Below are positions 33,808-47,045 of a DNA stretch of 64,000 nt, in pieces. Where the stretch lies: NCBI GenBank assembly GCA_023548195.1, contig JAJHZJ010000220.1:1495279-1559278 (forward strand), in the 5' to 3' direction. The notes under the pieces are model-generated. The model worked only from the letters and a program-made list of their open reading frames with translations, was not told the origin of the DNA and did no database searches. Within the stretch, counting starts at the first letter, position 1; every line of letters starts with the position of its first letter. Both the position numbers and the translations under genes were made by a program. Source of the stretch: Bettongia penicillata ogilbyi. Taxonomy: Eukaryota; Chordata; Mammalia; Diprotodontia; Potoroidae.

Positions 33808-36720
33808 TCATTTCACAACAAGGTCTAAGATTTCAAAATTCGGTTTCATTTGGTGATGATCTTTATAGTTAACATGAAGTCTCTTAAATAAGATGGTGAC
33901 AATCACCAAGAACAACAGAAAGAACATCAGGACCATAGAATATAATATACATTCTTCACAGTCAACCCTTTCTTCATTCATGTCATGTCATCTGCAGTAA
34001 AGTAATTGAGTTTATAAAATCCCTTGCATGAAATCTTTCTTGGTGTTTAAGCTCATACAGAAGATTTCCCACTATTTCTCCTTACTCAAAATAGCTGGGG
34101 GATTACCTTTCTTCCAAGCAAATTAACTCAGCATAGCTATGCATCTCTGCTTCCACCTCACTCATGATGTTACCAAGACATGTCCCAACAAATCAGCCCT
34201 GGATCCATCAAGACCTTTATGAGAAATAATTATCAGAACTATCCCAGTGGAAAGGAAGTCTATTAATTCAAAGATACCTCACCTATTTGACTAGGGTGTA
34301 GAAGGCTTTAAGTACATGTAACTCTACAAAATGGAAGTAATATGAAAGGTTTCAGATGGAACAATATCCAAGAGCAATTCATTCCTGTTAGGACAATTTT
34401 CCTGGAGAGAGGATCCAAGAAACCAATGGACTGATGACATCAGGAAGGTTGGACAGTTGACCTGGACATGTACTTTCATAACACTACATCTGTTGATTAG
34501 CAACAGCAAACCTTTTGTCATGAGATGAAGATTCTAAATTTTCCAGTTGGCAGCACAGTGAGATCCACTTGACTAGGCAGGTGATTTAACTGGCACAAGG
34601 TTACCAGTTGGGGAAAAAGAACTTTCTTTTCTTTTAGTTGGAAATAGTTATATGGCTCTGTGAAAAGCACAATATGGCATCATATCCCTCATATCAACAT
34701 GGAGAAGAGATTTACTCTCCAAATATTGTTATTCTTGTAATGGTTTTTACTTTGCAATTTAATTCAGAGCAGAACATTTTATATTTCTTTTGGGGGCTAA
34801 CCTTCAGTAAATGTATCTTTTCTAGATTGCAAACCACTTGGCAATTCAAAGCATTCTTGGATACTTTTGTAAAGATCTCCTAATTCTGTAACTCAAGGCT
34901 CTATCACACATCAAACATGGGACTCACAATTCAGCCAATTGGAAAAACTTTCCTGAAGCCCTCTTCTTACATTACTGGGTTAGTAGCCACTAATGTTAGT
35001 TTGTATATGTGCCTCTCACAAAGGAAAGATGCAATCAACTAGGAAGAAATGGTGGAATCCTACTTAACTACTAAAGGATGCAGGATTCTCAGTCCCCATC
35101 AAGAGCCTACCTCTCTGACATACTTACAACTTGTTTATGAAGGACACCAAAACTGGAGGGAACAGGTTAAGTGACATGTTGAATGCCACTTAGCTATGGA
35201 GACTACCTATACCTTAACTGTCATGTTAGAGAGGTCATTTGCATAAACCAATGCTTAATGGACAACATCAGATGAAGGGTAACAACGAATCTATTGAATT
35301 TCTTTTGTATTTACTAGGGAAATAATAGCAGATAAGTGACCCCATTTGTGTGGTAAGTGGGAACTATTTCCACTTTGGAAAATGTACTTATTACAAATCT
35401 AAAGATTGCTAATTTTCACCACACCTTTGCTGCATGTCAAAGTTGCATTCAACCTGATATTCATGAACAAAGATTCCCCAAACACTGGGTCTCATAGGAT
35501 CCTAAGGACTCAAGTGGAGAGAGTACTGAATGATCAATTTTAATGCTATAGTCTCTTTGAGGTTCTATTCTAAAGAGGCAGACTTATTTTAGATCTTCCA
35601 GAACTGTAGCCTCTTCTTGGCCCTACTTGGACAGGACAAACTTTTCAGTGACTTAGCAGATGGAGCTTAATGTGAGTCCATAATACCATTTTACTCACCC
35701 TAGATGTGAGATATCTGATCTACCAAGTTGATAAGGTCAAACAGACAACATGATAAGTATGGTGATATTGTTTAATCCTCCACAGTTTAATGAGCTGCTA
35801 AGGTACCAATGGCCATCTTCATAAGCCACACATGATTGTTATAAGGGGAGATGGTATAAAAATGACTCTGATTTCCATCTTTCCCACCATCAAAGATTAA
35901 ATATCCTTCACATCAGCCTTGAGAATCCAATATTATTTGGTATTGTGCTAAGAGACTCCTTAAAGGTCCTGAACCAAGATTTACTCGGAATTCCTAACAC
36001 TTCTTTCCATAGTCTGATCTCTGCAATCTCTTGTGGATGATTCAAATTAGACATGGGACTTTAGGGCACATGTTGTGCTTGAATGGGACCTAAGATCCTC
36101 TATTACCCTGTTCAGGATTTTATAGTAGTTTTACACGTAAATCTGAAGAGCAACCATCAATTCCTTTCTTGGGAATCGCATTTCAGCAGATACACATAAA
36201 ACTTCCTACAGGAGAGTTTGGCATTGTCCTCTTTTCACAAGCAGGCAGACGAGGTGGAGGGGAAAATGGAGAAGGCTTTGTTCGCTCTTTTCATCTATTG
36301 GAACTGATAGAAGTATTAGCCCAGGCCATGGATGTCACAATCTCCTGCTCAAATTTAACTTTTTCTTTTACTATATCTAGGCTGAATTTGTTGAAGTAGG
36401 TCATTTGCTAGTACTTAGAAAAATAACGTTTTTATAGAATTCTTTCTCCTCCCACTTAATTTCTAGCTCTTCATTGCCCAAATAACTAATTTTGGCATTT
36501 GGGGTAATAGTTGTTTTAGTGAAAGTAGTTACCCTATACTCTCCAAAACTCTAAGACCATCTACAGTAATTGAACAACTTGTGAGAGCCAAAGTCAGGTA
36601 CTTTGAACTGGAAATCTGCAGAGGCAGGAACAGAACTCACTCACACCAACAAAATCCATATCAGAACAAGAAGGGAAGAGAATTTTGTGAATGATATGAG
36701 TCTATTAGAGCAATTGAAAT
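33808..36720 (-). pseudogene. Decayed single-exon type I membrane glycoprotein, identity unknown
   Basis: On the minus strand, protein-like reading persists for about 2.9 kb (roughly 970 codons) through many stops and frame changes. From the N-terminal end: a signal-like core LLVLIWILLV (36673-36644, one stop beside it) and then DFQFKVPDFG. Next come YRVTTFTKTTITPNAKISYL (about 36538) and KWEEKEFYKNVIF. The frame EIRLWKEVLGIPSKSWFRTF is open from 36060 to 35908. Further blocks are GYLIFDGGKDGNQSHFYTIS (about 35890), VEIVPTYHTNGVTYLLLFP (about 35370), and Cys-rich QVNCPTFLM and ENCPNRNELLLDI (34521-34324). It ends in a membrane anchor, CILYSMVLMFFLLFLVIVTI, with a short basic tail and a stop at 33808. 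No introns are evident. It could be a retrocopy of a host membrane protein, a single-exon receptor, or a viral glycoprotein relic; I recognise none. Confidence 0.5.
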
Positions 36721-37010
36721 TTATTTACTGTCTCATATCATATCAAGGAGAAGAAAGGAATGGCTATATTACCTACCTATGTTAATAACTCCAAAACAAT
36801 TTTTCAGCCCACTGAAAGTACTTCAATCATGTGAGAAATTTCCTCCACTAATAGAGATTTGCAACCGGCTTCAATGAAAGATTTTTTTTAAAAGTAGTAA
36901 GGATCTCTAGTGTTGAGAAACTCATCCATGGTCATTAAAATGCATGTCACAGGTAAAAAACTTCAACTCAGGTCTTTCAAGTTGCAAGACTAAAATTTGG
37001 AAGAAAAAAA
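36721..37010. other. Intergenic DNA, nothing recognised
   Basis: This is the region upstream of the glycoprotein relic on the minus strand. No LTR, poly(A) tract or clear promoter is seen. Confidence 0.4.
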
Positions 37011-37014
37011 ACTT

Positions 37015-37215
37015 TTACCTAGTATAACCTCATAAAGTATTTTACATATATTATTTGATTTGATCCTCACATCAATCCTGTGAGTTGAGTAAATGAAGAA
37101 ATTGAAACCCAGAGTGTAGGAATGAAGTCCCCCAAATCAAATAGTCAGAAAGGGGCCAAAAATGAGAATACAATCCAGGTATTCAGATTCTACTCCAGGG
37201 CTCTTCCTTCTGCAA
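37015..37215 (-). mobile_element. MIR/MON1-type SINE fragment
   Basis: 'aagtattttacatatattat', 'tgatcctcacatcaatcctg', 'agtcagaaaggggcc' and 'ctactccagggctcttcc' follow the antisense MIR order. Confidence 0.6.
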
Positions 37216-38571
37216 TGTAAAGTTGTAGTGCAATGTAAGTTTAAGATGGTCTAGTCATCATAGATGGTTTATAAGTTTGCCAAAACTCTAACACACTATC
37301 ATTTCACCCTCCATTCTTTAAGTACGCAATTGAGTTGAAAGATGATTGAACATTAAAAAGGTCAAGATTGAGCATGATGTTTTGGTCATATTTAGGATTT
37401 AGTTTAAGGTGTTTTTTTTTTCTTTATTTTTAAGCTCTTTTAGTGGCCACTTCCTTGATATTGTTACAATATAAAATATTCCATCATTGAATTTCATTCA
37501 TTTTCAACATGAACTGAATAAATGTTATTTATTGGCAAACCCTGAGATATAGATCTTAGTGTAAAAGAGGGTCAGCTTTCCTCAAGCAAAGAGGATTGTA
37601 AAGATGGCAATTTTTGTCTATTTCTTTCATATTCATAGGACTTCATAGGACTCAAATGAATTAGACTCCTATAGTTCAACTTTAAATAATTAATGGAGTC
37701 CCAGTAAAGAAAAGATATTCTTCTATTTCTCTCTACCTAGGATTAAAATTGGGTTGTGCTCACCTACTTAGGGTATTATGAAAATGACTTCTGAAAAGGA
37801 TTTGCAGTGATAAATCCACATAGAAATGAATAAGATATAGAAAAATAGTCTAGCCCAAGAGCCGTATTAGAACATTGAACACTTTTATTTCAGATTATGG
37901 CAGGAAAGCAGAGGAACATTTACAAAAAGGAAGAAAGTTTCACTGAAAAACTCTACCATAATAAATCAAACAGCCTTCTTAATTTTAAGAAATGAAGAAT
38001 AATTTATGAATCTACAGTAAAGAAGAAACAAAGATAAAACAAAACTGCTCATAAGATGATAATGTTTCTCCCTTTCAAAATAAAAATATAAAACTATACA
38101 TCAAGATAAAATAATAAAAGGAGGAAAATAAATATTATGGAAAATTTCCTTCCTGTATCCTAATATTTAATTAAATATTTGATGTTGTATGTTGAACTTC
38201 ATGATTAAAATTTAAGCAAATTATACTTTGCTTCTTGAATTTCATTAAAATTTCTAGTACTAAGAGTATATGAATAGTTTCGCCTCATAAAATAAAAACT
38301 ATTTTATATGGCATGAAGGCAACAGAAAACAACTCCAAAACATGGTTGAAAGTTTGAGGAGGTGTTGTCATAATCAAATATGATTAATAAACTTATTTCA
38401 GTGTTTGCTTAAAATGATAACAATTAAACTGAACATTTTGTGTTTCAGTGCCACCTTGTAATGCATTTTGTAATGACTTTTTTCAGGATTGAGTCTAATT
38501 TTAAGATAGTAAAGGGGTAAAAGAAATTTTATCTTCAAAGATTTTACTATTTATGAAAATATACACATATA

Positions 38572-38630
<59 letters not shown>

Positions 38631-40190
38631 TCATGCCTTTTGTCATTCTTCTTTATATACTGCATAGCTCTCCAAACAGTGTGTACCTTGAATTAATTTG
38701 GATATAATAGTGATAGTGATCATGTAACTGAAAGTTAATTATTCATTCATCACTATCGTAATGGCAAATAAACTTCCTTCATAGTAGTAAAATAAGTTTT
38801 AAAAAAGTTAAAAAAACTCAAAAAGTAATTTATTGACTTTTCACAAATAGTCTGGTTATTTCTTGAGCTGGGAGAAAAGCAATTCATTTGAGTTTCTTTT
38901 CCCACGTAAGGAAATAATCCTATTTTCTTTTCTAGCATTGAACCTTGGGGATAATAGCTAGGGAGAAACTCTCTCCTCTCCTTGAATTATTCTGTAGAAT
39001 TACATATACTTATTCACTTGTATGTCATACCTTCAAAGTACAGTGAATTCCTCCTTGTGGCCAAGCATATAGTCATTGCATCCCTAATATCTAGCAAAGT
39101 GATTTGCATATGAGAAGTGTTATATCAATGGGTAATTTTGAATTGAATTTGCATTGGATTGAATTGGACTATTTCAACTTTATTATCAGTCACAAAAATT
39201 CAAAATACCCCAGCCTCCTAAAAGCGGTTAAGGCAAAATATCAATTATTATATTATTAGCTCAAAGATCCATATGAGAATTTAGGGGTCAGCTTTCAAAG
39301 ACCTCATACACTACAATATATTCATAAAGTTCTCAAAAAGAAATCAGCATAGAACCCTTGAGAATAAAATATTCTTTACTTTACCTCTCTTCTTACCACG
39401 CCATCTTTTGTAGTTATAGGGATAAGATTAATCTCAGGATAAAGCATCATTCCAAAAGAAAAGCAGAAGAGAACATTGAAAACATCCCACCAAATTTCCC
39501 CGTCATTTTCTTTTCAACATTAAGGAGGTCAGAAATGTATTTAATTACCTTTGATCATCATTTCATATTCAAAGATGAAAAGAAAGATATGGCAAAGAAA
39601 AAATGAGAAAGAAAGGCAGAAGGGTGGTATAGAAAAATAGTTTGTAGTTCAGTTTTAAGAAACTTATTGAACAAAAATATTTTCATATATTTAATATGAA
39701 TAATTATTAATATATTATTAATTATTATATGTTATTAAAATAATAATTAATATGAATAATATAATATTTATATACATATATATATATATAAAGTGTGGTG
39801 AGTGGTACTGAAATATTTGTTGCAAGATTTCTTAGATATCCCATAGTCTCTTTCTGGTCTCATAACCTGTCCCTCTCTCTGTCTCTTTCTCCCTCTGATC
39901 TCTCTAATTCCAAAGCTAAAAGTGCATCTCCACATTTTAAAAGATAACTTTTTAAGTTTGCAGGGGAACTGGAAAAGATGAAAAAAGGAGTTATGCAATT
40001 TAACAGAAAGTAGGGTGTGGTTTTTAATCTAAACTCAGTTTATTAGAGGGTTCTTTTTTCTTCATATCTACATACACCTTTACTTGTCAAATATCTGATA
40101 AAATGGAATAAGAAGGATATGTGTAAAAATGAAAATAGTATCAAAAATATAAGTAAGCTGATTTAAAGAAACACTTTCTTAATGGAGAAA
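37216..40190. other. Intergenic AT-rich DNA
   Basis: No gene is recognised. A long (TA)n tract lies at 38581-38629. An AT-only stretch with repeated 'aatatgaataat' words lies at about 39680-39790. Confidence 0.5.
38581..38629. repeat. (TA)n microsatellite, 24 units
   Basis: 49 uninterrupted alternating A/T bases, preceded by a (GT)n/(CA)-like lead-in. Confidence 0.95.
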
Positions 40191-40204
40191 AAAGAATTAT
40201 AGAA

Positions 40205-40330
40205 TTTCATTATTGCGAGGAAACTGAGATCGAGTACAGCTTCCTAATGTGGCAGAACAAATGCAAAAACTGTAGTTCAGATACCTTAATTGACATCTCC
40301 AAAATCACAGTGCTATTTTTTGAGATGGGA
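40205..40330 (-). mobile_element. Possible MIR fragment
   Basis: 'tgcgaggaaactgagatcga' and 'cctaatgtggcagaac' give a weak antisense MIR-like order. Confidence 0.35.
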
Positions 40331-42700
40331 CTACTTTATAGTGAAAATTTTAAATGAATAAATTGGGCTAAATTCTACTTTCTGTGATTTAAAATCAGTT
40401 TGTTGATTGTAAATAATAGCAGATGTGAATAAAGGAAATTTCCCAATGGAAAGACATAATTTAGTCAAACTGACATTGAAACTACTCTGTACCAAGTTCA
40501 GTGAATATCTGTGCAATTCATGTGATTTATCACTGACTTTACATGTGACCTGCCAATGAAAAGTAGTAGAAAAAAATCACAGTTGCTGACAGAATTAAGG
40601 TTTTTCTTTTCCTTTTTTATTTAGTTTGTGGTAGATTTTTTTTTCATTAATGAGTCAGAAAATGTTGTCTGGAAGTGGTGTTGGCCTGCCAAATTTGGGT
40701 AAATACCTTGGAAAATGAAGTATTTATAGTGACATTTTTTGTAGTGGCAAATAATTGTAAACTGGGAGAACAAGGTGAAAGGGAAAGAAAAATAGAAGAA
40801 AAAAGGAGGAGGAAGAACAGCAAGTAGAAAAAGACCACCAACAACAAGATTAAACACATCTAATTAAAGAATGCAATAACCAATCAAGATGTCAGAAGAA
40901 TACTAGTGATTTTTGCCACCCATCTTCAGACAGAAAGGATGCATCAGAGATTCAGGAGCAGACATACTTGTTTTGGATATGAGCAGTGTAGGAATTTGTT
41001 TTGCTTTACTGTACATATTTGTTACAAGACTCTTATTTTCCTTTTTTTCTTTTCTCTTTCTATTTTGAGATAGGTGATTATGGAAAGAGAAATAATTAAT
41101 ATTTGCTAAATGAAAGAAAAAGAAAATTAAAAAATAAAAGAGATTCATTTTACTGGGATTGTTCTGGTGGTGGAGAATTTCCTGGGGGAAAAAAAAATAC
41201 CTCTTACAATATTTGAAAAAAAAATGGAACACTGAAACAGCTAAACTTGACATTTATTATTTTTTTCATTCTGAAATTCAGGCTCTCAACCATAAAATGA
41301 AATTTGATTGTGTTCCCCCCGAAAAGGATTCTATGACCCCTAATGTTAACGCTTATACTATCCTTTGGGGATTTACAATCACAGTGTTTCACATACAAAA
41401 TAAGCACTCTCTCACAAATGTAGAGAAATCTTAGGAGAAAGAAGAGTAAAAAGATGAAGAAATCTTAGTATTTATATATGGTGACATAGTACAAGGATAG
41501 TCAGCTAATGTCTGAAGTAAAGAACAACTATGAGAAAGTAGACAGTTAAGAAAAAAATTTGACATTTATTTGGAAAAAAACATCTTAGAAATAGCCTGAC
41601 AAGATGCTAACACAATACAAGAATTCATAGATACAAAAATTTCAAATTAAAAATACCCCTGTAATTTAGTATAGTATATGAGTGAGTATATTTTGTAACT
41701 GATTCTATTCTGTATAACTGCTGACTATTTCCTAAATCCAGTTTCTTTGTCTCTAAATTAAATTCAAAAGTTCAGTTTTCCTATAAATAACTTTAACTAA
41801 AAGAAAACCCATTATCTCTATGCCAATAGCTGCCCTTTTGCACTTAAAAGAAACCTCATAAGGACAACCCTGCAGCTGTCCTTCAGGGAAGTCTGGTTTG
41901 TTATCCATGTACCATTAACTAATCTTGCAGGTAGACACAATAAGCAACAAGACGGAAGGAAGGCTAGATCTGAATACCAGATTTCCAGCCAGTCATATAA
42001 GCCTCTATGCCTGTGATACTTCAGACTTTGTAACCCATCATTGATTTCGCCATTTATGATACTACAGGCTTTTTAACCAAATATTCTCATTTCCCCAACT
42101 ATGATTCTGCCTTCTAGTTTGTGGATGATCTTCTGTTTGCCTGTAAAACTGTTCAACCTAATTTGGTGTCTTTTGGCTTACTGAAGAGATGAGAAAACCC
42201 ATTCATTGGTCATTGGTAGCCTTACCAATAAATTGAATGTGCTCGGAACTTTGTGCCATAGAGTAACTTAATTTTAATCACAAAAAGGTTCCTCTTCTTT
42301 ATCATTATTATCTAGTTATTTACTCTCCATTTGACTAACACTGTGAAAATTAAGGGAAATAAATATTCTACTCACTCCTGGTAGGATGGAGAAGCTAGAC
42401 TTAGATTAAGTGATAATTTTTTTAGAAGATAAACATCAGTAAGGAAGACAACAAATTATACAGTGTTTTTTTGTTTCTTTCCATATCAATATAAAGCATA
42501 ATGATTGTTAGCTAACACTAGATAATTTTCCCATGTATATATTATAAGAGACTTACATAAATACATTTTAAAGAATGAAAAAAGTAGGCTAATTCTTCTA
42601 AATTATAATTATATTGTCAAACTCTTAGAACTTAATAGAATAATATATGTCAATTGCTTCATAAAACTTAAAGCATTATTGAAAGGCCATATATCATAGT
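40331..42700. other. Intergenic DNA, no confident feature
   Basis: The section 41860-42260 ends with 'ttaccaataaattgaatgtg' and could be an old LTR, but I recognise no family and see no clear ends. The rest is AT-rich. Confidence 0.4.
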
Positions 42701-42712
42701 AACTGTGAGGGT

Positions 42713-42713
42713 C

Positions 42714-42776
<63 letters not shown>
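42713..42776 (+). repeat. (ATG)n triplet repeat, about 21 units
   Basis: Uninterrupted ATG units followed by (TGG)n to about 42792. In one frame it reads as a run of Met and then Val, giving a spurious ORF (42705-43040). Confidence 0.95.
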
Positions 42777-43205
42777 TTGGTGGTGGTGGTGGTAATGATG
42801 ATTTCTGGCTATTCAATCCATGAATCCATAATTGAACATAATCCTGGTGGCATCATAATTATTTTATTTAAAGAGAGGCAACACATTTTTACAAAAATGA
42901 AGATATTTAGGACATTCAATCATTTATCAAATACTTATTATTGTAATTACTATTGCTGTTTACCAAATGTGTTAAAAGTGTTATCTGATCTCTTGGAGTT
43001 TAAATATAGCAGAACAGTAGAGGGCAAACACATCATATAATACAATGTGATAGCTGTAGTATGTTTTAAAACCTTATAATTTAATCAATTGGAATAAGGA
43101 GCTTCTGTTCTTAGGAGTTATTCTTAAAATGATGTAACTCACTTTAATAGTAGGGGTCAGTACTTGCTCTGCAACTTGTGATTTTAAAGAATTATTCGGA
43201 GTTAA

Positions 43206-43237
<32 letters not shown>

Positions 43238-43265
43238 TGTATTTATATATTATATATATGTTATT
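43206..43265. repeat. (TA)n and AT-rich repeat
   Basis: A (TA)n run at 43206-43230 followed by imperfect TATATT units. Confidence 0.9.
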
Positions 43266-43724
43266 ATATTATATAAATATAAGCAGTTAAATAGTTTGCC
43301 CAGATTCACACAGCAATATGACAAAAACATAAGACATTTACAAAATGCAATGCCCATTTAGAAAAATGATTTGTTATTCTTGACTGGAAGATGAATCACA
43401 TTTCACAAAACAAAGCTTAGAAGACCAAGGGAAGGCAGGGGAAAGGATACTGGAGACAATGATTAAAGAAAAAAATAAATGGAAGAGAAGATTCTAGATG
43501 TATACAAGGTATGGGGAGCAGTGCAGTTTGATTGGGGTATAAGGGATGTAGAGAGTAGTAGTTGGATGATAGATAACAAGGTTCTAGACTGTAAGAAACA
43601 TCAAATTCCAGCCTAAAAGTTTGATAGATCACCATTTTTTAAAAAATGAATAGTTCAAACTAGAGTAGACTGCCTAATGTAGTAGAGATAAAGACAGGTT
43701 TGATACCAAAAGAACTGATTTGGA

Positions 43725-43865
43725 CTTTTAGGTTTGTGATTTGAAATCTATGTGATCCTCAAGATTCATTCAAACTCCCTGGGCTGAATTTTAATCATCC
43801 TTAAAAATGAGGGATTGCTGATCTAGATGTCTCCTGAGGTCCCTTTAAAATTCGTATTTTTGAGA
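43725..43865 (+). mobile_element. SINE 3' fragment
   Basis: 'aactccctgggctgaatttt', 'aaaaatgagggattgctgat', 'ctagatgtctcctgaggtcc' and 'ctttaaaattcgta' follow the sense order of a marsupial MIR-related SINE. Confidence 0.5.
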
Positions 43866-44159
43866 TCACAATGACATCTCAAACAAAACTTTGGAAGTAG
43901 CATTCATTGGCTCGTATGTTTTAAATGACTGTAACTCAAGATACTCAGCATTTTAGTGCCTAATCAAAACGATAAGCAATTTTTCAAATGTTCAAGAATA
44001 AATACTAGTTGCAATGAAAATAATTTTGATGTGTCTCAAGATATATGGGACTGATTATTGTTTTATCAATTGTGAAAGCTGGGAGGGGCTTAGAAATTAT
44101 CTAATATAATAAACATTTACAAAGAACTTTAACATGTGGAACACACTTTGTCTAGCTAT

Positions 44160-44213
44160 TGCTTCCTCTCTCCCTCTCTCTCTGTCTCTCTGTCTCTCTC
44201 CTCTCATCTCTCT
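44160..44213. repeat. (TCTC)n pyrimidine repeat
   Basis: A short CT-rich simple repeat with CTGT interruptions. Confidence 0.9.
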
Positions 44214-44324
44214 TTTTATACATATATGCATATACATATATGTACACGCAGGCATGCAGATAAATATATATGTAAATTTAATCTTATTTATTGTATTTAT
44301 CCAAGAACATTAGGAAGCAGATAT

Positions 44325-44450
44325 TATTATTATTATCACCTTTTAATACATGAGGGAACTGAGGCAGTGTGGTTAAGTGACTTTCCCCAATTCATAGGGC
44401 TAGCAAGTGTATGAGCCAAGATGAGAACTCAGATCTTCCTAAGTCCAGCC
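44325..44450 (-). mobile_element. MIR/MON1-type SINE fragment
   Basis: 'tattattattatcacctttt', 'catgagggaactgaggcagt', 'ggttaagtgactttccccaa' and 'gaactcagatcttcctaagt' are antisense MIR hallmarks. Confidence 0.75.
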
Positions 44451-44639
44451 CAAAAAAACTTTTAGCTGCAGCTTGTAAGTTTTCTAATAAGTCTGGATTT
44501 AAGTGAGTTGCTTAAGATCAGGCAGCTAGTTAGTTACAGACTCAAACAGACCAACTTACAATTACATTTTTTCCTCCATGTACCATTACCTTTGATGAAA
44601 TAGCACTTGAATTTTTTTTTCTAATTCAAGAACTCCACT

Positions 44640-45425
44640 TGCAAATGCATGGTTGGTGTTGCCCCCAGTTACTACTCTCATACCACATCATGTGCCAAAT
44701 CTTGTTTCTATCTCTTGAATATCCTTCACATCTGCCTGCTTCTCCCCACTAACACAGCTACCATTCTGGATAAAACTTATTAACTCTCAACTGAGAGCTA
44801 TTAATTGGTCTTTCTGCCTGGTGTCTTTTCCCATTAAAATCCATTCTCCATACAGCTACCAAGGTGATCCTCCTAAAGTGCTGATCCAACTGTGTTGACT
44901 CTTATCCCCTCAAGACAGAAACAACCAAAGATAAAGAACCCTCCAATGGTTATCTATGACATTTAGGATCAAAGATGGATTAATCTGTCTAGCATTCAAA
45001 GATTTTGTTTGTTTTTGTTTTTGTTTTGTTTTTACAACATGTACCCTTCCTACTTCTCAAATCTCCTCATCTTTTACCATATGATATATTCATACAGGTA
45101 TAATTAATGGTTTTGTGACACATATTTTTCTCCATACTTCTTCATACCTTTGTACAGGCTGTCTCCTCTCTCTCCTCATTTCCACCTCTTAGGCCAAATC
45201 CAAGGGAGACTCATTGGGAGGAATCCTTCTCTCCTGGTGCTATCGTTCTCCCATTTGAGATTTTCTTGCATATGCATTTTGTAGGACTGATACAGACATA
45301 CATTTACATGCTGTTCTTCTGAATAAAATGCAAGTTTTAGGAACTATTTCATATTAATCTTTATATCTCTAGAGCTCAGGGAGTATCTGACCCAAAATGA
45401 GGACTTATTAAATACTTTTTAATTG
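44640..45425 (+). mobile_element. LINE-2, 3' portion
   Basis: 'attctccatacagctaccaa', 'ggtgatcctcctaaagtgct', 'atctatgacatttaggatca' and 'ctagcattcaaagatttt' match the antisense-looking, coding-poor 3' region of L2. The 3' end follows, with 'ctctagagctcagggagtat' and 'ggacttattaaatac'. Confidence 0.65.
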
Positions 45426-45654
45426 ATTAGATAAAGGACTTGGATGAGAGTCTTTTAATTGTAATAGTGAGCATAGTTTGTCTCATCTTGAAAAAGGAAG
45501 TTATGACCAAGTAGAGTAATTTGTACATGGTAAGTGGTTGTTTTTGGATTTGACACCTAAAAAAAATCCATGTTTTTACCAACTGCTTTACTCTGTACCT
45601 TTTCTTGTTTTTTCTTCTATATAACATTTTCCTCTAATTCAAATTCAGAGTAGG

Positions 45655-45695
<41 letters not shown>

Positions 45696-45701
45696 TATAT
45701 A
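45655..45701. repeat. (TA)n microsatellite
   Basis: Alternating TA with one TG interruption near 45677. Confidence 0.95.
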
Positions 45702-46860
45702 ATAGTATATAATAAAAACTAAAATGCTTTAGTTAAAGAAAGGAGGCAGAAAATATTCTATCTAAATTATTCTGAGAAATATTTTCATCCTCTGGAAAAA
45801 ATGTGCATTTCAGCCCCTTTTTACCATGTCTTCCAGATATAATCAACTTTGTTAACTAAATGAAAAGATTAAGTACACCTGCTAAAAGCAAATTTGTGAG
45901 GTAAGACTATACTACTGAGAAAAATGCATTGTTTTGCCCAAATGCAAAATGCTTACACCAAGGATAAAGAACTGAAAATATGCATTACTTCTCTAAATAG
46001 CAAATATGCTATCAAGTCCAGGGAACTCTGGATTCCAGTCCATATCTCTTGGAAGGTAGAGGTATTAAAGGTTTGCAAAAAGGGCAGAAATATAAAGTTT
46101 TACTAGCTTCTAAGAGGTACCTCTCCAAGATTATGAAAATTAGATTTAGGAAAAAATACCCTATCATGATGTTTGAGGACTTCCTCTGCACCATCTGTGC
46201 TCCTGAAATGTCAGCACTATAAGCATCAGATACTGAGAACATGCCACAAGAACTAACAGAAATAGGACAAAAAACTTAAACCATAATCAGCCCACTACTT
46301 GCCATATAGGGAAACAGAGCTACAAACACTACCTTCATCGAAGAGGGTCTTTGCTAAAAACTTGAAGAAAGATGTTTCAAAGTTAAGAAGTTGAAAGGAA
46401 GGAGTGTAGCAATCTTAAGAAGTGATATTAATAGGTACTGATTAAGAATCAGAACCTAGATGTGAATCTTCCTAATTGCGATTAGAACTTTATTGCTATG
46501 TGCTTGACAGAGAGGTCTATTTTTTAATTTAAATGTAGTTCCATAAATAGGATTAAAACCTTTATATTCTGCCTAAAGATGGCAATTGCTTGTTCAAACT
46601 ATTTTATTTCAGATTCTTGATCTTAAGATCAAAGTTCTAAAAGCTGCATTAATGAATTCAGTATATCCCCAGCACACATACTGACTTAAAGCTACCTATT
46701 TAAAAGATATCAAAATGCATAGTCCAACTTGGACTGATGTTTGGAGACAATTTGAAGGACTAATTTCTGGTCATGCTCTAAAGAAATACAATTTCTAAAT
46801 GTATCCTAATCCTACAATTTCCAATTTGTAAGTTTGTAGACTCTGATCTGGCAGTTTTTA
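45702..46860. other. Intergenic DNA, nothing recognised
   Basis: Two chance ORFs overlap on opposite strands (45924-46106 and 46242-46012). No domain or splice context is visible. Confidence 0.45.
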
Positions 46861-46864
46861 GAGC

Positions 46865-47045
46865 CATTTAGCTCAAAGTCTTCATTTTATAGATAATAAA
46901 ACAAACAAACAAAAACCTATGGCCCAGGGAGTTTAATGATTTGTCCAAGGCTGCATAGACAGTAAACAAGAGGGCTGCCATTTGGAAGTAGGTGCTAGAA
47001 GTTCACTTTCAATGTTCTTTCCAGTATGCTGTGTTCTAAATCTCA
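46865..47045 (-). mobile_element. MIR-like SINE fragment
   Basis: 'ttcattttatagataataaa', 'ggcccagggagtttaatga', 'ttgtccaaggctgcatagac' and 'gttctttccagtatgctgtg' follow the antisense MIR order. Confidence 0.6.

Noticed and set aside
34000..36720. Reading the glycoprotein relic as the env of a provirus
   Set aside because: Not accepted as the call: no flanking LTRs, primer site, polypurine tract or pol were seen on the minus strand. Left as one of several possibilities.
41860..42260. Possible LTR ending near an AATAAA
   Set aside because: No TG start or CA end with a target duplication could be fixed, and no family was recognised.
42705..43040. 111-codon ORF beginning with a poly-Met run
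   Set aside because: Caused by the (ATG)n(TGG)n repeat. The downstream part has no recognisable domain.
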